Positions 12,544 through 21,450 of a stretch of 64,000 nucleotides of DNA are shown in pieces. Each line of letters begins with the position of its first letter. Within the stretch, counting starts at the first letter, position 1. The notes below the pieces were generated by a model. That model was given only the letters and a program-made list of their open reading frames with translations. It was not told the DNA's origin and did not search any database. This stretch comes from Pseudacidovorax intermedius. Lineage in GTDB: Bacteria; Pseudomonadota; Gammaproteobacteria; Burkholderiales; Burkholderiaceae_C. The DNA lies in contig NZ_QQAV01000012.1 in the NCBI RefSeq assembly GCF_003350475.1, positions 62,001 through 126,000 on the forward strand. The letters run 5' to 3'. The translations under genes and the position numbers were made by a program.

Positions 12544-13713
12544 TCATGCCGCGGGCAATTGCTGCTGCACCAGGGCAACCCAGTAGGCGGCCCCCAAAGG
12601 TAGGACTTTGTCGTTGAAATCGTAATAAGGGTTGTGCACGGGCGGGTCGTCGGCGCCCTCGCCCGCGCCGATCCCGATGTAGGCGCCGGGTCGCTTCTGC
12701 AGCATGAAGGCGAAGTCCTCCGAGCCCATTGCCGGCGCAATGTCCGTGTGCACCTGCCCCTCACCGACCAGGCTGGCCGCAGCGGCGATGGCCGCCTGCG
12801 TCTCGGCCGGCGTGTTGACCACGCCCGGATAGCCGCGCATGTACTTCAGCGACGCCGTCGCGCCGTGCGTGCGGGCGACGCCTTCGCAGATCTGGCGCAT
12901 GGCGGCCTCTGTGCGGTCCTGCACGGCCGCGTCCAGCGTGCGAACGGTACCGCGCAGCACGACCTCTTCGGGAATCACGTTCCAGGTGTCGCCACCGTGG
13001 ATCTGCGTGACGCTGACCACGGCCGACTGCGTCGCCGCGGTGCGACGGCTGACGATGGTCTGCAGGGCGTTGATCAGCTGGGCAGCCACGACCACCGAGT
13101 CGATGCCGGTTTCGGGCATGGCGCCGTGGCTGCCCTTGCCGGTGACCACGATCTCGAAGGTGTCGAGAAAGGCTGTCATGGTGCCGGTACGGATGGCGAA
13201 GTGCCCACGCGGCAGCTGCGGGAAGTTGTGCATGCCGTAGACCGCGTCGGCCGGGAACTGGTCGAACAACCCTTCTTCCACCATCACGCGGCCGCCGCCC
13301 TCGTTCTCCTCCCCTGGCTGAAAGACGAAGTGCACCGTGCCCCGGAACGGCTTGTGCCGCGCCAGATGGGCCGCCGCCCCGAGGAGCATGGCAGTGTGGC
13401 CATCGTGGCCGCAGGCGTGCATCTTGCCGTTGCAGCGCGAGGCATGCGGCTGGCGGCCCAGCTCCTGCATGTTGAGCGCGTCCAGGTCGGCACGCAGCGC
13501 GATGCTGGGGCCCTCGCCATTTCTGAGCGTGGCGACCACGCCGGTCACGGCCAGGCCCCGGTGCACCGGCAGGCCCATCAGCGTCAGCGCCTGCGCCACC
13601 ACGTTGGCGGTACGGTGCTCCTCGAAGGCGGTCTCGGGATTGGCATGGATGTCGCGGCGCCAGGCAACCATGCTCTGGCGGATGTCGTCGGCGATCTCGG
13701 GGTCTCGGTACAT
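12544..13713 (-). CDS. M20-family amidohydrolase (HipO-like aminoacylase)
   Basis: This 389-residue zinc amidohydrolase starts [20 protein letters not shown]. The metal-site motifs [16 protein letters not shown] and [13 protein letters not shown] match peptidase family M20D (hippurate hydrolase and IAA-amino acid hydrolase type), and [10 protein letters not shown] marks the lid domain. Such enzymes remove acyl groups from N-acyl amino acids or cleave small dipeptides. Neighbours are a membrane protein upstream (14-base gap) and sdaA downstream (7-base gap). Together they suggest import of an N-acylated serine or serine peptide, hydrolysis, then deamination; the substrate is inference. Confidence 0.88.
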   Translation of the reverse strand: MYRDPEIADDIRQSMVAWRRDIHANPETAFEEHRTANVVAQALTLMGLPVHRGLAVTGVVATLRNGEGPSIALRADLDALNMQELGRQPHASRCNGKMHACGHDGHTAMLLGAAAHLARHKPFRGTVHFVFQPGEENEGGGRVMVEEGLFDQFPADAVYGMHNFPQLPRGHFAIRTGTMTAFLDTFEIVVTGKGSHGAMPETGIDSVVVAAQLINALQTIVSRRTAATQSAVVSVTQIHGGDTWNVIPEEVVLRGTVRTLDAAVQDRTEAAMRQICEGVARTHGATASLKYMRGYPGVVNTPAETQAAIAAAASLVGEGQVHTDIAPAMGSEDFAFMLQKRPGAYIGIGAGEGADDPPVHNPYYDFNDKVLPLGAAYWVALVQQQLPAA

Positions 13714-13727
13714 GGTGGGGAGGTGGT

Positions 13728-15083
13728 TCAGTGGAAGAACTCGGCGATCAGCGTCGCGCCGAGGAAGGTGCCGGCCGTCGCCATCAGCGACACCACCACG
13801 ATGCGCCAGCCCAGTTGGCGGAACAGCGGCAGGTCCTTGGCGACCGAGAAGCCGGCCATGGCCAGCACGGGCGTGGTGAAGGCCAGGAAGTTGAGCTTGC
13901 CGGTCAATGCCAGCACGGTGTCGGAAAAGGGAAAGAGGCCCGGCACGCCGATCGCCGTGGCCAGCACCGACAACGCCAGCACCATCGGCAGCCGCGGCAT
14001 CACGCGCTTGAGCGCCTCGACGACGGCGACGATCAGCACCACCACCAGCATGCCCTCCAGCGACGTCAGCATCGGCACCTTGTACGACAGCAGGTTGCCC
14101 ACCGTCACGCCGCCGGTCATCACCACCCAGGCCAGGGCAGTGTCGCGCAGGCCAAGGGCGCCGTGGGCGGGCATGGCGGCTTGCGCCGCACCTGCTTGCG
14201 CTTCGGCGGCCGGGCGGCGACCGCGCACCGTCACACGGCCGAGCAGCGGCTCGAGCCGCCCATAGAGCCAGGAACAGGCGGGCAGCGACAGGAAGAGCGT
14301 GAAGTAGAAGCCCACCACCGAGGTCAGCAGGTTCGAAGCGGCTGCAATGGCGGTGAGCTGGGGCACCAGGTCGGCCGGCTGCTGCGCGGTGATCGCGCCC
14401 AGCGCTGCTGCCATCAGGCTGCCCGAACCCACACCCGCGCCCATGGCCAGCGAGCGCGGATCGAAGATGTGCAGGCTGGCGATGAACCCCGCCAGCACTG
14501 CGATGAACAGTGCACCGAGCACGGTGCCGGTGATGTATTCGGCCAGAACGCCCCGACCCTCGGGTGAGGCCATGCCGTATTTCTCTCCGATGATGACCAG
14601 GTTGCCTTCGCGGCCCACCGAGAAGGTGGCGCCCACGGCTTCGCGCTTGATGCCCAGCAGCAGCGCCAACGGCAATCCCAGTACGAGGGTGCCGAAGGCA
14701 TGACCGAATTCCTGGAAGAACAAGGCCCAGCCGGCCTGCCGCACCATCGGCAGCGCCGCGCCCACGGTCAGCCCCAGCTTGACGACGAAGAGCAGCAGGC
14801 CGGCGTTCAGGAGTCCGCTGGCCAGCCCCTGCAGGCCGCGATCCACACGCAGCATCCGGGGCAGTCGGGCCTGCGCAATGCCCAGCCCCGCGGCGATGAG
14901 CAGCGCCCACAGCATGGGCAGCAACACCACCTTGCCCGGCCCCAGCTTGAACTGCGCCGCACCGATCCACTCGGCCGCGGCCACGACGGCCAGGATGACG
15001 ACCACCAGGCGGAGCTTGCCGCTCGCAGTGGGCATGGAGATGGCGGCCGGTATGGCCGTGGAAGGTGGCATGGCTGGATTCAT
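13728..15083 (-). CDS. DUF3100-type polytopic membrane protein (putative carrier)
   Basis: About ten hydrophobic segments span this 451-residue inner-membrane protein. The motif GREGNLVIIGEKYGMASPEG, followed by GRGVLAEYITGTVLG and GAGVGSGSLMAA, resembles the uncharacterised DUF3100 family, which I recall occurring beside M20 amidohydrolases. The start at MNPAMPPSTAIPAA was chosen because a purine-rich GAGGGAG lies upstream and the extra residues of the longer frame overlap the control region. It is first in the operon with M20 and sdaA. A transport role is inferred from topology and context only; a YeiH-like exporter is the alternative. Confidence 0.68.
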   Translation of the reverse strand: MNPAMPPSTAIPAAISMPTASGKLRLVVVILAVVAAAEWIGAAQFKLGPGKVVLLPMLWALLIAAGLGIAQARLPRMLRVDRGLQGLASGLLNAGLLLFVVKLGLTVGAALPMVRQAGWALFFQEFGHAFGTLVLGLPLALLLGIKREAVGATFSVGREGNLVIIGEKYGMASPEGRGVLAEYITGTVLGALFIAVLAGFIASLHIFDPRSLAMGAGVGSGSLMAAALGAITAQQPADLVPQLTAIAAASNLLTSVVGFYFTLFLSLPACSWLYGRLEPLLGRVTVRGRRPAAEAQAGAAQAAMPAHGALGLRDTALAWVVMTGGVTVGNLLSYKVPMLTSLEGMLVVVLIVAVVEALKRVMPRLPMVLALSVLATAIGVPGLFPFSDTVLALTGKLNFLAFTTPVLAMAGFSVAKDLPLFRQLGWRIVVVSLMATAGTFLGATLIAEFFH

Positions 15084-15171
15084 CGGCTTCGGCTCCCTCG
15101 CCAGGGTCGGATATGGGTTGAAGAAAACACCGCTCCCCCAGCGGCGGCCGCCAGTCTCCGCAGTTGCCGCC

Positions 15172-15219
15172 GTTGCATCAATGACCGGCGAATGGGATAT
15201 TCGTTGCATGGAATGCAAC
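15172..15219. promoter_or_regulatory. LysR-type operator: palindrome GTTGCAT-GGA-ATGCAAC plus a third half-site
   Basis: Between the divergent LysR gene and the DUF3100 operon, 15203-15219 reads GTTGCATGGAATGCAAC, a perfect 7-bp inverted repeat with a 3-base spacer. A third copy of GTTGCAT lies at 15172-15178, exactly 31 bases upstream in the same orientation. A high-affinity palindrome beside its own gene plus an extra half-site is the usual LysR recognition/activation arrangement. Binding is inferred. Confidence 0.6.
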
Positions 15220-15236
15220 ACTCACAGGAGGCTCCG

Positions 15237-16193
15237 ATGCTGAACGCCATGGACGACCGCCTGGACGCCCGGCGCATGCGCTACTTCATGCAGGTGCTCG
15301 ACAGCGGCTCGGTGCGCGGTGCGGCCGAAGTGCTGGGCATGGACCCGTCCGCCGTCAGCCGCGCCATCGGCGTGCTGGAGGAGGAATGCGGCACCCGCCT
15401 GCTCGAGCGGCGCGGCCGCGGCGTCGTGCCCACCGACGCAGGCGAGCTTCTGGCCACCTACGTGCGCCGTCAGCACACCCAGAAGCAGCAACTGCTGGCC
15501 CAGCTCGACGACATCCAGAAGGTCGAGCGCGGCCACATCGACATCGTGGCCGGCGAAGGCTTCGTCGACTGGCTCATGCGCCACAGCCTGCAGCGCTTCC
15601 TGGCGGCCCACCCCGGCATCACGGTGGACCTGTCGGTGGGCAGTACCGACGCCGTCGTGCGCGAGATCGTGGAGGAGCGGGCCCACATCGGCATGCTCTT
15701 CCAGCCGCCGCGCGACGAGCGGCTGCGCTCGCACCATTCGCACCCGGAGCCGATCCTCACGCTGGTGCTGCAGACCCATCCGCTCGCGCAGCTCGGCCGG
15801 CCGCTGCGGCTCGCCGATCTGCTGCCCTACCGCGGCGCCACGCTGCATCGCGACTTCGGTGTGCGCCAGCACATCGAGGCCACCGAGATCAGCGAAGGCG
15901 TGCGCCTGCCCACGCAGCTGAGCACCACCTCGTTCCATGCGCTGGGCCAGTTCGTGATGGCGGGACTGGGCTACGCGCTGTCGGCTCGCCTGCCGGTGCC
16001 CGCGGCGCCAGATGGCAGCCGCATGGTGGCCCTGCCGATGCGCAATCCACTGCTGTCGCAGGGCCGGGTGCATGTGGTGTCACGCCACGGACGCGTGCTG
16101 CCGCCGGCGGCATCGCTCCTGCTGCGGATGATCCTGGAGGACTTTCGCCCGTCCGCCATCAACGCGGTGGGCGTGGCGATCCCTCCGGGCTGA
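15237..16193 (+). CDS. LysR-family transcriptional regulator
   Basis: This 318-residue regulator has an N-terminal winged helix-turn-helix (RYFMQVLDSGSVRGAAEVLG, then DPSAVSRAIGVLEEECGTRL) and a C-terminal effector-binding domain from about residue 90. The ATG giving MLNAMDDRLDARRM is preferred because it has a perfect AGGAGG ribosome site 5 bases away; the frame is open further upstream, through the operator. It is divergent from the DUF3100-M20-sdaA operon and is most likely its activator, with an imported amide or serine derivative as possible coinducer. No close homologue of known function is evident. Confidence 0.9.
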   Translation: MLNAMDDRLDARRMRYFMQVLDSGSVRGAAEVLGMDPSAVSRAIGVLEEECGTRLLERRGRGVVPTDAGELLATYVRRQHTQKQQLLAQLDDIQKVERGHIDIVAGEGFVDWLMRHSLQRFLAAHPGITVDLSVGSTDAVVREIVEERAHIGMLFQPPRDERLRSHHSHPEPILTLVLQTHPLAQLGRPLRLADLLPYRGATLHRDFGVRQHIEATEISEGVRLPTQLSTTSFHALGQFVMAGLGYALSARLPVPAAPDGSRMVALPMRNPLLSQGRVHVVSRHGRVLPPAASLLLRMILEDFRPSAINAVGVAIPPG

Positions 16194-16287
16194 GTCGGGA
16201 CGGCAGCGCGCAGAGCGCATCCGGCCGCCCCGCCACAATGCGCACGGGCCGCGCGGCCCGTCTTCCCGCCCCAATTCCCCTCTTCAG

Positions 16288-17049
16288 ATGACCCACGACG
16301 CCACCACCGACTTCCACAGCCCCACCGTGCGCCAGTTGCGCGCCGACCTCGCCCTGGCCCTGCGTGCCGCGGCGCACCACGGCCTGGGCGAAGGCGTCTG
16401 CAACCACTTCAGCGTGATGCTGCCCGGCGAGCCGGCGCGCTATCTCATCAATCCGCGCGGCCTTCACTGGAGCGAAGTGGGGCCGGACGACATCGTGATG
16501 ATCGACGTGCAAGGGCAGGTGCTGGCGGGTCGCCATCGCGTCGAGCCCACGGCGCTGTTCATCCACGGCGCCATCCATCGGCTGACCGGCCATGCGGTGG
16601 TCATGCATGTGCACGCGCCCTACGCCACGGCCCTCACGCTCACGGCCGACCGCGCGCTCGACCCCACGCTGAGCCAGAACGCGATGCGCTACATGGACCG
16701 CATTGCCATCGACCCGCACTACAACGGCCTGGCGCTTGACGATGCCGAAGGCGAGCGGATCGCCCGCACCATGGCCGCCGACCAGGGCAAGGACGTCGCC
16801 TTCCTGGCCAACCATGGCGTGATCGTGGCGGGTGCCACCGTCGCCCATGCCTACGACGACCTCTACTACCTGGAGCGCGCCTGCCTGCACCAGGTGCTGG
16901 CACAGAGCACAGGTCGCCCCCTGGCGCCCGTGCCTGCAGAAATCGCCAGGCGCGTGGCTGCCCAGGTGCAGGGGGAAAGGGAACAGTCGGACCTGTTCTT
17001 CGAGGCGCTGCGCCGCATGCTTGCGGCACCCGCGACCGTCACACCCTGA
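16288..17049 (+). CDS. Class II aldolase/adducin-family protein
   Basis: The 253-residue protein has the zinc-dependent class II aldolase (AraD/FucA-like) fold. Visible elements are GLGEGVCNHFSVMLPGEP, RYLINPRGLHWSEV, the His pair in VVMHVHAPYATALTL, and FLANHGVIVAG with the third metal histidine. Members either cleave phosphorylated sugar products or decarboxylate/epimerise oxo-acids, and this non-AraD branch is common in proteobacteria with unclear substrates. It reads away from the LysR gene and is followed by a stem-loop. Whether LysR controls it cannot be said. No partner kinase or dehydrogenase sits beside it. Confidence 0.82.
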   Translation: MTHDATTDFHSPTVRQLRADLALALRAAAHHGLGEGVCNHFSVMLPGEPARYLINPRGLHWSEVGPDDIVMIDVQGQVLAGRHRVEPTALFIHGAIHRLTGHAVVMHVHAPYATALTLTADRALDPTLSQNAMRYMDRIAIDPHYNGLALDDAEGERIARTMAADQGKDVAFLANHGVIVAGATVAHAYDDLYYLERACLHQVLAQSTGRPLAPVPAEIARRVAAQVQGEREQSDLFFEALRRMLAAPATVTP

Positions 17050-17085
17050 AACGGCTGTCGCATTCGGCGGGCTTTCGTTTCAGGG
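17044..17085 (+). terminator. Stem-loop after the class II aldolase gene
   Basis: A perfect 10-bp inverted repeat (CCCTGAAACG and CGTTTCAGGG) with a 22-base loop overlaps the aldolase stop codon. There is no T run, so it may be a weak or Rho-assisted terminator or an mRNA-stabilising hairpin. Confidence 0.45.
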
Positions 17086-17198
17086 CCACAGCCAAATGCT
17101 CACAACTTCTTTCCTAGCTTCTTGGGCGGCTTACACGGCATTGACAAGCGGCGGCGACCATTGCTTCACCAACAACCGACAGGAAGCAAGGAGTCGTG

Positions 17199-17528
17199 AT
17201 GAACAAGTTGACCATGGCCTTCTCGGCAGGTGCGCTGGCGCTGGCCGGACTCGCCGTCCCGGCCCTCGCGCAAGCCAGCGGCCCGAGCATCCAGGCGCAG
17301 GTGTACCTGGGTGGCCCGCCGCCGGCACCCGCCTATGTGCCGGTACCTGCGCCTGTGTATTACCCGCCGCCGCCGCGGCAGTACTACGGACCGCCCCCGC
17401 GGTACTACGGCCCGCCGCCGCACCACTATCACCGGCCGCCGCATCACCGCCATGGTTGGCGGGATTCCGACCGGGACGGCGTACCCAACCGGTACGATCG
17501 CCGGCCGCACAATCCCTACCGCTACTGA
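17199..17528 (+). CDS. Small proline/tyrosine-rich secreted protein
   Basis: This 109-residue exported protein starts at the ATG behind AAGGAG (an adjacent GTG is less likely). Residues 1 to about 25 are a signal peptide ending VPALAQA. The mature part is low complexity, with repeats of PPPRQYYGPPPRYYGPPPHH, then a His-rich stretch and the C-terminal DSDRDGVPNRYD. That last element has the spacing of a thrombospondin type 3 calcium loop (D-x-D-x-D-G). Similar small periplasmic proteins are frequent in Burkholderiales, but their role is unknown. It stands alone between the aldolase and a convergent MATE gene. Confidence 0.75.
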   Translation: MNKLTMAFSAGALALAGLAVPALAQASGPSIQAQVYLGGPPPAPAYVPVPAPVYYPPPPRQYYGPPPRYYGPPPHHYHRPPHHRHGWRDSDRDGVPNRYDRRPHNPYRY

Positions 17529-17562
17529 CGTCAGCTGATCGCCGGCGGCCAACCCCCGCCGT

Positions 17563-18996
17563 TCACCGGTCCGACGGAAGCGCCACCCCCGCGAGGGTGG
17601 CGTTTTCGCGTCCGGGCCAGCGAGGCCAGCCAACCCGGCCGAACCAGGCGCCGCCGGCAATGCTCCAGGCAATGACCAAGCCGTACACCACCAGTGCTGC
17701 GGCCTGGGCCGCGAAAACCTGGGCCAGCGTGCCACCCCAGGCGACAACGATGAGACCACCCGCCCCCGCCACCAGCAGGCGCAGCAGGTTGCCCAGCACC
17801 GGCCACATCAACCGGCCCGCGCCCTGCGAGGCGAAATACAGCACCAATCCCACGCCGAAGAAGCCATAGAAGGGCCCCACTGCACGCAGGTAGGAAGTCC
17901 CCGCCTCCAGCATCGCCGGATCCTGGCCGAACAAGCGCAGCCAGGCCAGCGGCCAGAGCGCAGCCGCCACGCCGATCACCGTCGTCATGCCGAAGGCCAG
18001 GGCCGCGCCGATGGCCGCCGCGCGCAGTGCGCGCTCCGGGCGACCGGCGCCCATGCTCGTGCCCACCATCGCCACCAGCGGCGCCCCCAGGCCAAAGACG
18101 AGCGGAACCAGCAGGTATTCCAGCCGCGCGCCGGTACCGTAGCCGGCAATGGCACCCGCCCCCCAGTGACCGGCCAAACCGGTGGCGATGCCGATGCTGA
18201 GGTTGGTCGCCGCCGTGGAGACCGCACCCAGCAAGCCCACGCGGAGCACGCCGCGCATCAGCGGCCAGTTCAGTTGCGCCTGCGACCACGCGGGTTGCAG
18301 CAGGCTGCGCCGGGACCGCAGATAGAGCGCCAGCGCCACCGTGCCGCCCAGGTAGTACAGCAGCAGCGCAATGGCCCCGCCTGCGATACCCAGCGGCGGG
18401 ATCGGTCCCCAGCCGGAAATCAACATGGGCGACAGCGGCACGGCCACCACCACGCCGGCGATGGTCACCAACGCCGGCAGCGCCATGTTGCCCGTGCCGC
18501 GCACCACGGCCGCCAGCGAGTTGAACAACCACACCAGCACGGCACCGCCGAACACCCAGTGCGAATAGGTCAGCGCCGCGGCCAGCACCGGGCCTTCCCC
18601 GCCCATGCGGGCGTAAAGCCAGCCGCCCGCCAGCCACATCGCTGCCGTGCAGGCCACGCCGAATCCGAGCGCGATGGCCACCGCCTGCCACACCAGCCGA
18701 TGCGCGTCTTCCCGCCGGCCCGCCCCCAGTGCACGCGCGATGGCGGAGGCGATGCCGCCTCCCATGGCGCCCGCGGACGTCATCTGCATCAGCATCACCA
18801 GCGGGAAGACCAGCGCCATGCCAGCCAGCGCATCGGTGCCGAGCCGGCCGACGAAGTAGGTCTCGACCAGGCCGATGGCCGCCTGCGCGAACATCACCGC
18901 GATGTTGGGCACGGCCAGGCGCAGCAGCGTGGGCGTGATGGGGGCGTCGAGCAGCATTCGGGTGCGCGGGTCGAGCCGGGGGGGAGTCGATGTCAT
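17563..18996 (-). CDS. MATE-family multidrug/metabolite efflux transporter
   Basis: This 477-residue protein has two repeats of six membrane helices. The first segment, ITPTLLRLAVPNIAVMFAQA, leads into GLVETYFVGRLGTDALAGMA, the conserved MATE opening; the second half repeats the pattern at about 270-300 (GLLGAVSTAATNLSIGIATG). MATE proteins expel cationic drugs or metabolites in exchange for Na+ or H+. The start MTSTPPRLDPRTRMLLDAPI was chosen over longer frames on homology. It lies 86 bases behind an MFS-MarR operon on the same strand, so it may be co-transcribed with it. The substrate is unknown. Confidence 0.88.
   Translation of the reverse strand: MTSTPPRLDPRTRMLLDAPITPTLLRLAVPNIAVMFAQAAIGLVETYFVGRLGTDALAGMALVFPLVMLMQMTSAGAMGGGIASAIARALGAGRREDAHRLVWQAVAIALGFGVACTAAMWLAGGWLYARMGGEGPVLAAALTYSHWVFGGAVLVWLFNSLAAVVRGTGNMALPALVTIAGVVVAVPLSPMLISGWGPIPPLGIAGGAIALLLYYLGGTVALALYLRSRRSLLQPAWSQAQLNWPLMRGVLRVGLLGAVSTAATNLSIGIATGLAGHWGAGAIAGYGTGARLEYLLVPLVFGLGAPLVAMVGTSMGAGRPERALRAAAIGAALAFGMTTVIGVAAALWPLAWLRLFGQDPAMLEAGTSYLRAVGPFYGFFGVGLVLYFASQGAGRLMWPVLGNLLRLLVAGAGGLIVVAWGGTLAQVFAAQAAALVVYGLVIAWSIAGGAWFGRVGWPRWPGRENATLAGVALPSDR
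17581..17606 (+). terminator. Terminator of the proline-rich protein gene, inside the MATE 3' end
   Basis: CGCCACCC and GGGTGGCG form an 8-bp stem with a 6-base loop, followed by TTTT on the plus strand. It lies 52 bases after the plus-strand stop and inside the last codons of the convergent MATE gene. Confidence 0.7.
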
Positions 18997-19082
18997 GGCA
19001 AAGTCCTGAAAGCGGGCATGCGGCGGCGGCACCGCTTGGGGCGGCACCCGTGCCACGAAGGAAAGTGAAGGAAAACGCTGGC

Positions 19083-20330
19083 TCAGGCCGGCGCCATGGC
19101 GCGCGTGGGTGGCGACTCGCGGATCGGCAGGTTGACCAGCGCCGCGCCAGCGGCCAGCGCGATGTCGATCCACCACATGAGGTCATAGCTGCCGGTGCGC
19201 TCAAACACCCAGCCGCCCATCCAGGCGCCCAGGAAGCCGCCGATCTGATGCGACAGCATCACGAGGCCGAAGAGCATGGCCATGTTGGCCGGCCCGAACA
19301 TCTTGGCCACCAGCCCCGCGGTGGGCGGCACGGTGGATAGAAAGCTCACCCCCATCACCGCCGCAAACACGAGCATCACCACCACCGTCTTGGGCGCCAG
19401 CAGGAAGGCCAGCACCGCCACAGCCCGCGTCGCATACACCAGCGACAACAGCGACTTCATGCGCCAGCGCCCCACGGCCCAACCCATGGCCAGGCTGCCG
19501 ACGATGTTGAACAGGCCGATCACCGCCAGTGACCAGCCGCCCACCGCCGGCGGCAGACCGCAGGCCGCCACCACGCTGGGCAGATGCGTGGCCAGGAAGG
19601 CGACGTGGAAGCCGCAGACCAGGAAGCCCGCCGCCAGGTAGCGGTAACTGGGCGTGGCCAGGGCCTGGCCGATGGCCTCGCGCACCGTCAGGGCCCGCGG
19701 CCCGCCGGCGGCCGCCTGCTGCGCCACCAGCGCGCGCGAATTGCCGCGCAGCACCCAGGCCGCCGGCAAGGCCAGCAGCACCAGCACGCCCAGCCACTGC
19801 ATCGACGCCGCCCAGCCCACCGCCGCCGTCAGGCCGATGGCCACCGGCGCCAGCGCGAACTGGCCGAAGGAGCCGCCGGCATTCACCACGCCGGTCGCCA
19901 ATCCGCGCCGAGCCGGCGGGACCAGCCGCATGGTGGCACCCATCATGACGGAAGGCCCGGCCATGCCCGCTCCGCCCGCGGCCAACACGCCCACGGCCAG
20001 GATCAGCCCCAGCGTGCTTGTCATGTAGGGCGTGATGAAAGTGCCGATGGCCACCAGCACCACGCCGAGCAAGACGGTGCGCGCGGTGCCGACGCGGTCG
20101 GCCAGCGCACCGGCGAAGGGCTGCGTCAGCCCCCACCACAGCTGGCCGAAGGCGAAGGCCAGGCTGATGCTGCCCAGGCCCAGATGCGTCGCCGTGTTGA
20201 GCGAGGGCAGGTACAGCCCCATGGTCTGGCGCACGCCCATCGTCAGCGCGAAGGTGCCGGCGGCGGCCAGCAGCACCAGCCAGAGCGCGGGCAGGCGCGC
20301 CGCGCCGGTGGCGGATGTCGAATCACTCAT
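19083..20330 (-). CDS. MFS transporter, co-transcribed with marR
   Basis: This 415-residue, 12-helix major facilitator permease carries GALADRVGTARTVLLG as motif A and an oxalate/formate-antiporter-like sequence style (VRQTMGLYLPSLNTATHLGL and FGQLWWGLTQPFAGALADRV). Its start overlaps the last 8 bases of the MarR gene (ATGAGTGA), so expression is coupled to that regulator. MFS carriers under direct MarR control usually export drugs or aromatic acids, and the divergent thioesterase would fit an organic acid. The start is fixed by the overlap and a GGAGAAGAGC ribosome site inside marR. Confidence 0.85.
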   Translation of the reverse strand: MSDSTSATGAARLPALWLVLLAAAGTFALTMGVRQTMGLYLPSLNTATHLGLGSISLAFAFGQLWWGLTQPFAGALADRVGTARTVLLGVVLVAIGTFITPYMTSTLGLILAVGVLAAGGAGMAGPSVMMGATMRLVPPARRGLATGVVNAGGSFGQFALAPVAIGLTAAVGWAASMQWLGVLVLLALPAAWVLRGNSRALVAQQAAAGGPRALTVREAIGQALATPSYRYLAAGFLVCGFHVAFLATHLPSVVAACGLPPAVGGWSLAVIGLFNIVGSLAMGWAVGRWRMKSLLSLVYATRAVAVLAFLLAPKTVVVMLVFAAVMGVSFLSTVPPTAGLVAKMFGPANMAMLFGLVMLSHQIGGFLGAWMGGWVFERTGSYDLMWWIDIALAAGAALVNLPIRESPPTRAMAPA

Positions 20331-20793
20331 GCTCTTCTCCTTCGTCGGCATCGCCGTCCTCGTTGACGCGCAGCAGGTCGATGGCTTCGTCCAGCAGCGC
20401 ATGCAGCGCCAGTACCCGATCCAGGCCCAGCACTTCATTCAAATGCTCCTGCGCTGCGCGCCAGCGACGCTGCGCTTCGGCCCGCTTCTCGCGGCCCGCG
20501 TCCGTGATGTGCAGCAGCCGGCTGCGCGCATCGGGTCCCTCGGCCTGCTCGATCCAGCCCGCGCCCAGCAATGGCTGCAGGTTGCGCGTCAGCGTCGAGG
20601 CCGTGAGGCCCATGGCGCGCGCCAGATCGACGGGGCGCAACGGCCCCAGCTTGAGCACATGCGACAGCAGCGAGTACTGCGTGGTCTTGAGGCCAACCTG
20701 CGCCAGCTGGGCGTCATACAGGCGCGAAACGCGCCGGCCCAGCTGGCGCAGCTTGAAGTTGGTGCAGCCCTGCGGCTTGACGGTGATGCTCAT
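20323..20793 (-). CDS. MarR-family transcriptional regulator
   Basis: The 156-residue winged helix protein shows RPVDLARAMGLTASTLTRNL (recognition helix, about 53-72), the wing GPDARSRLLHITDAGREK, and helical dimerisation ends. It is the first gene of an operon with the MFS carrier and is divergent from a PaaI-type thioesterase. The 50-base gap holds two TTGNA-type palindromes, so one regulator probably represses both directions by blocking overlapping promoters. The C-terminus is acidic (EDGDADEGEEHE). The ligand is unknown. Confidence 0.88.
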   Translation of the reverse strand: MSITVKPQGCTNFKLRQLGRRVSRLYDAQLAQVGLKTTQYSLLSHVLKLGPLRPVDLARAMGLTASTLTRNLQPLLGAGWIEQAEGPDARSRLLHITDAGREKRAEAQRRWRAAQEHLNEVLGLDRVLALHALLDEAIDLLRVNEDGDADEGEEHE

Positions 20794-20802
20794 GGCCTAT
20801 GA

Positions 20803-20830
20803 TTGTAGCTGCAACTATTGCATATGCAAT
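20803..20830. promoter_or_regulatory. Paired palindromic MarR operators
   Basis: TTGTAGCTGCAA (20803-20814, one mismatch from perfect) and ATTGCATATGCAAT (20817-20830, perfect 14 bp) have centres 15 bases apart in the divergent marR/thioesterase region, close to both starts. The size, symmetry and position are typical of MarR autorepression sites. Confidence 0.65.
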
Positions 20831-20843
20831 CAAAGGAGATGCG

Positions 20844-21389
20844 ATGAGCGAGAGCACGAATGAACTGCAGCGCTGGCTGGACGACGAGGCCACGGTGCGC
20901 GCCCGCCTGGATGCCGGTGCCGGCCCCGGCGTGGCACGGCCCGAGCAGGTGATGGGCCGCAGCGGCCTTGAGGTGATGCAGGCGATGCTGGCCGGCGAAC
21001 TGCCCTATGCCGAGATCGCTCGCACGCTGGACTTCGTGCTGATCGAGGCCGAGGCCGGGCGCGCGGTCTTCCAGGGTCAGCCGCAGGTGCAGCACCTCAA
21101 CCCGCTGGGCACGGTGCACGGCGGCTGGTTCGCCACCCTGCTCGACTCCGCCCTGGGCTGCGCCGTGCACACCAGCCTTCCCGCCGGCCGCAGCTACACG
21201 ACCGCGGAGCTGGGCATCAACATGGTCCGCGCGATCACGCCGCAGGTGCCGCGCGTGCGGGCCATCGGGCAGGTGATCCACTGCGGCCGTCAGCTGGCCA
21301 CCGCCGAGGCACGGCTGGTGGGCCCGGACGGCACGCTCTACGCGCATGCCACGACCACCTGCCTGGTGTTCGACCTGCGCCCGCGCTGA
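20844..21389 (+). CDS. PaaI-family hotdog thioesterase
   Basis: This 181-residue hotdog-fold protein has the signature NPLGTVHGGWFATLLDSALG and the following AVHTSLPAGRSYTTAELGIN strand, placing it in the PaaI/YdiI acyl-CoA thioesterase group, which releases aromatic or fatty acids from CoA. The start MSESTNELQRWLDD was chosen because AAAGGAG sits 5 bases upstream; a longer frame would run through the operator. Residues 1-60 form an extra N-terminal segment before the hotdog domain. It is divergent from marR-MFS, suggesting joint control with export of an acid product. Confidence 0.85.
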   Translation: MSESTNELQRWLDDEATVRARLDAGAGPGVARPEQVMGRSGLEVMQAMLAGELPYAEIARTLDFVLIEAEAGRAVFQGQPQVQHLNPLGTVHGGWFATLLDSALGCAVHTSLPAGRSYTTAELGINMVRAITPQVPRVRAIGQVIHCGRQLATAEARLVGPDGTLYAHATTTCLVFDLRPR

Positions 21390-21450
21390 ACCCGCGCAAG
21401 AGCAACCCGACGTTCCATCCAGGTTTGATGAAGACGCCGCAGGCCGGCGT

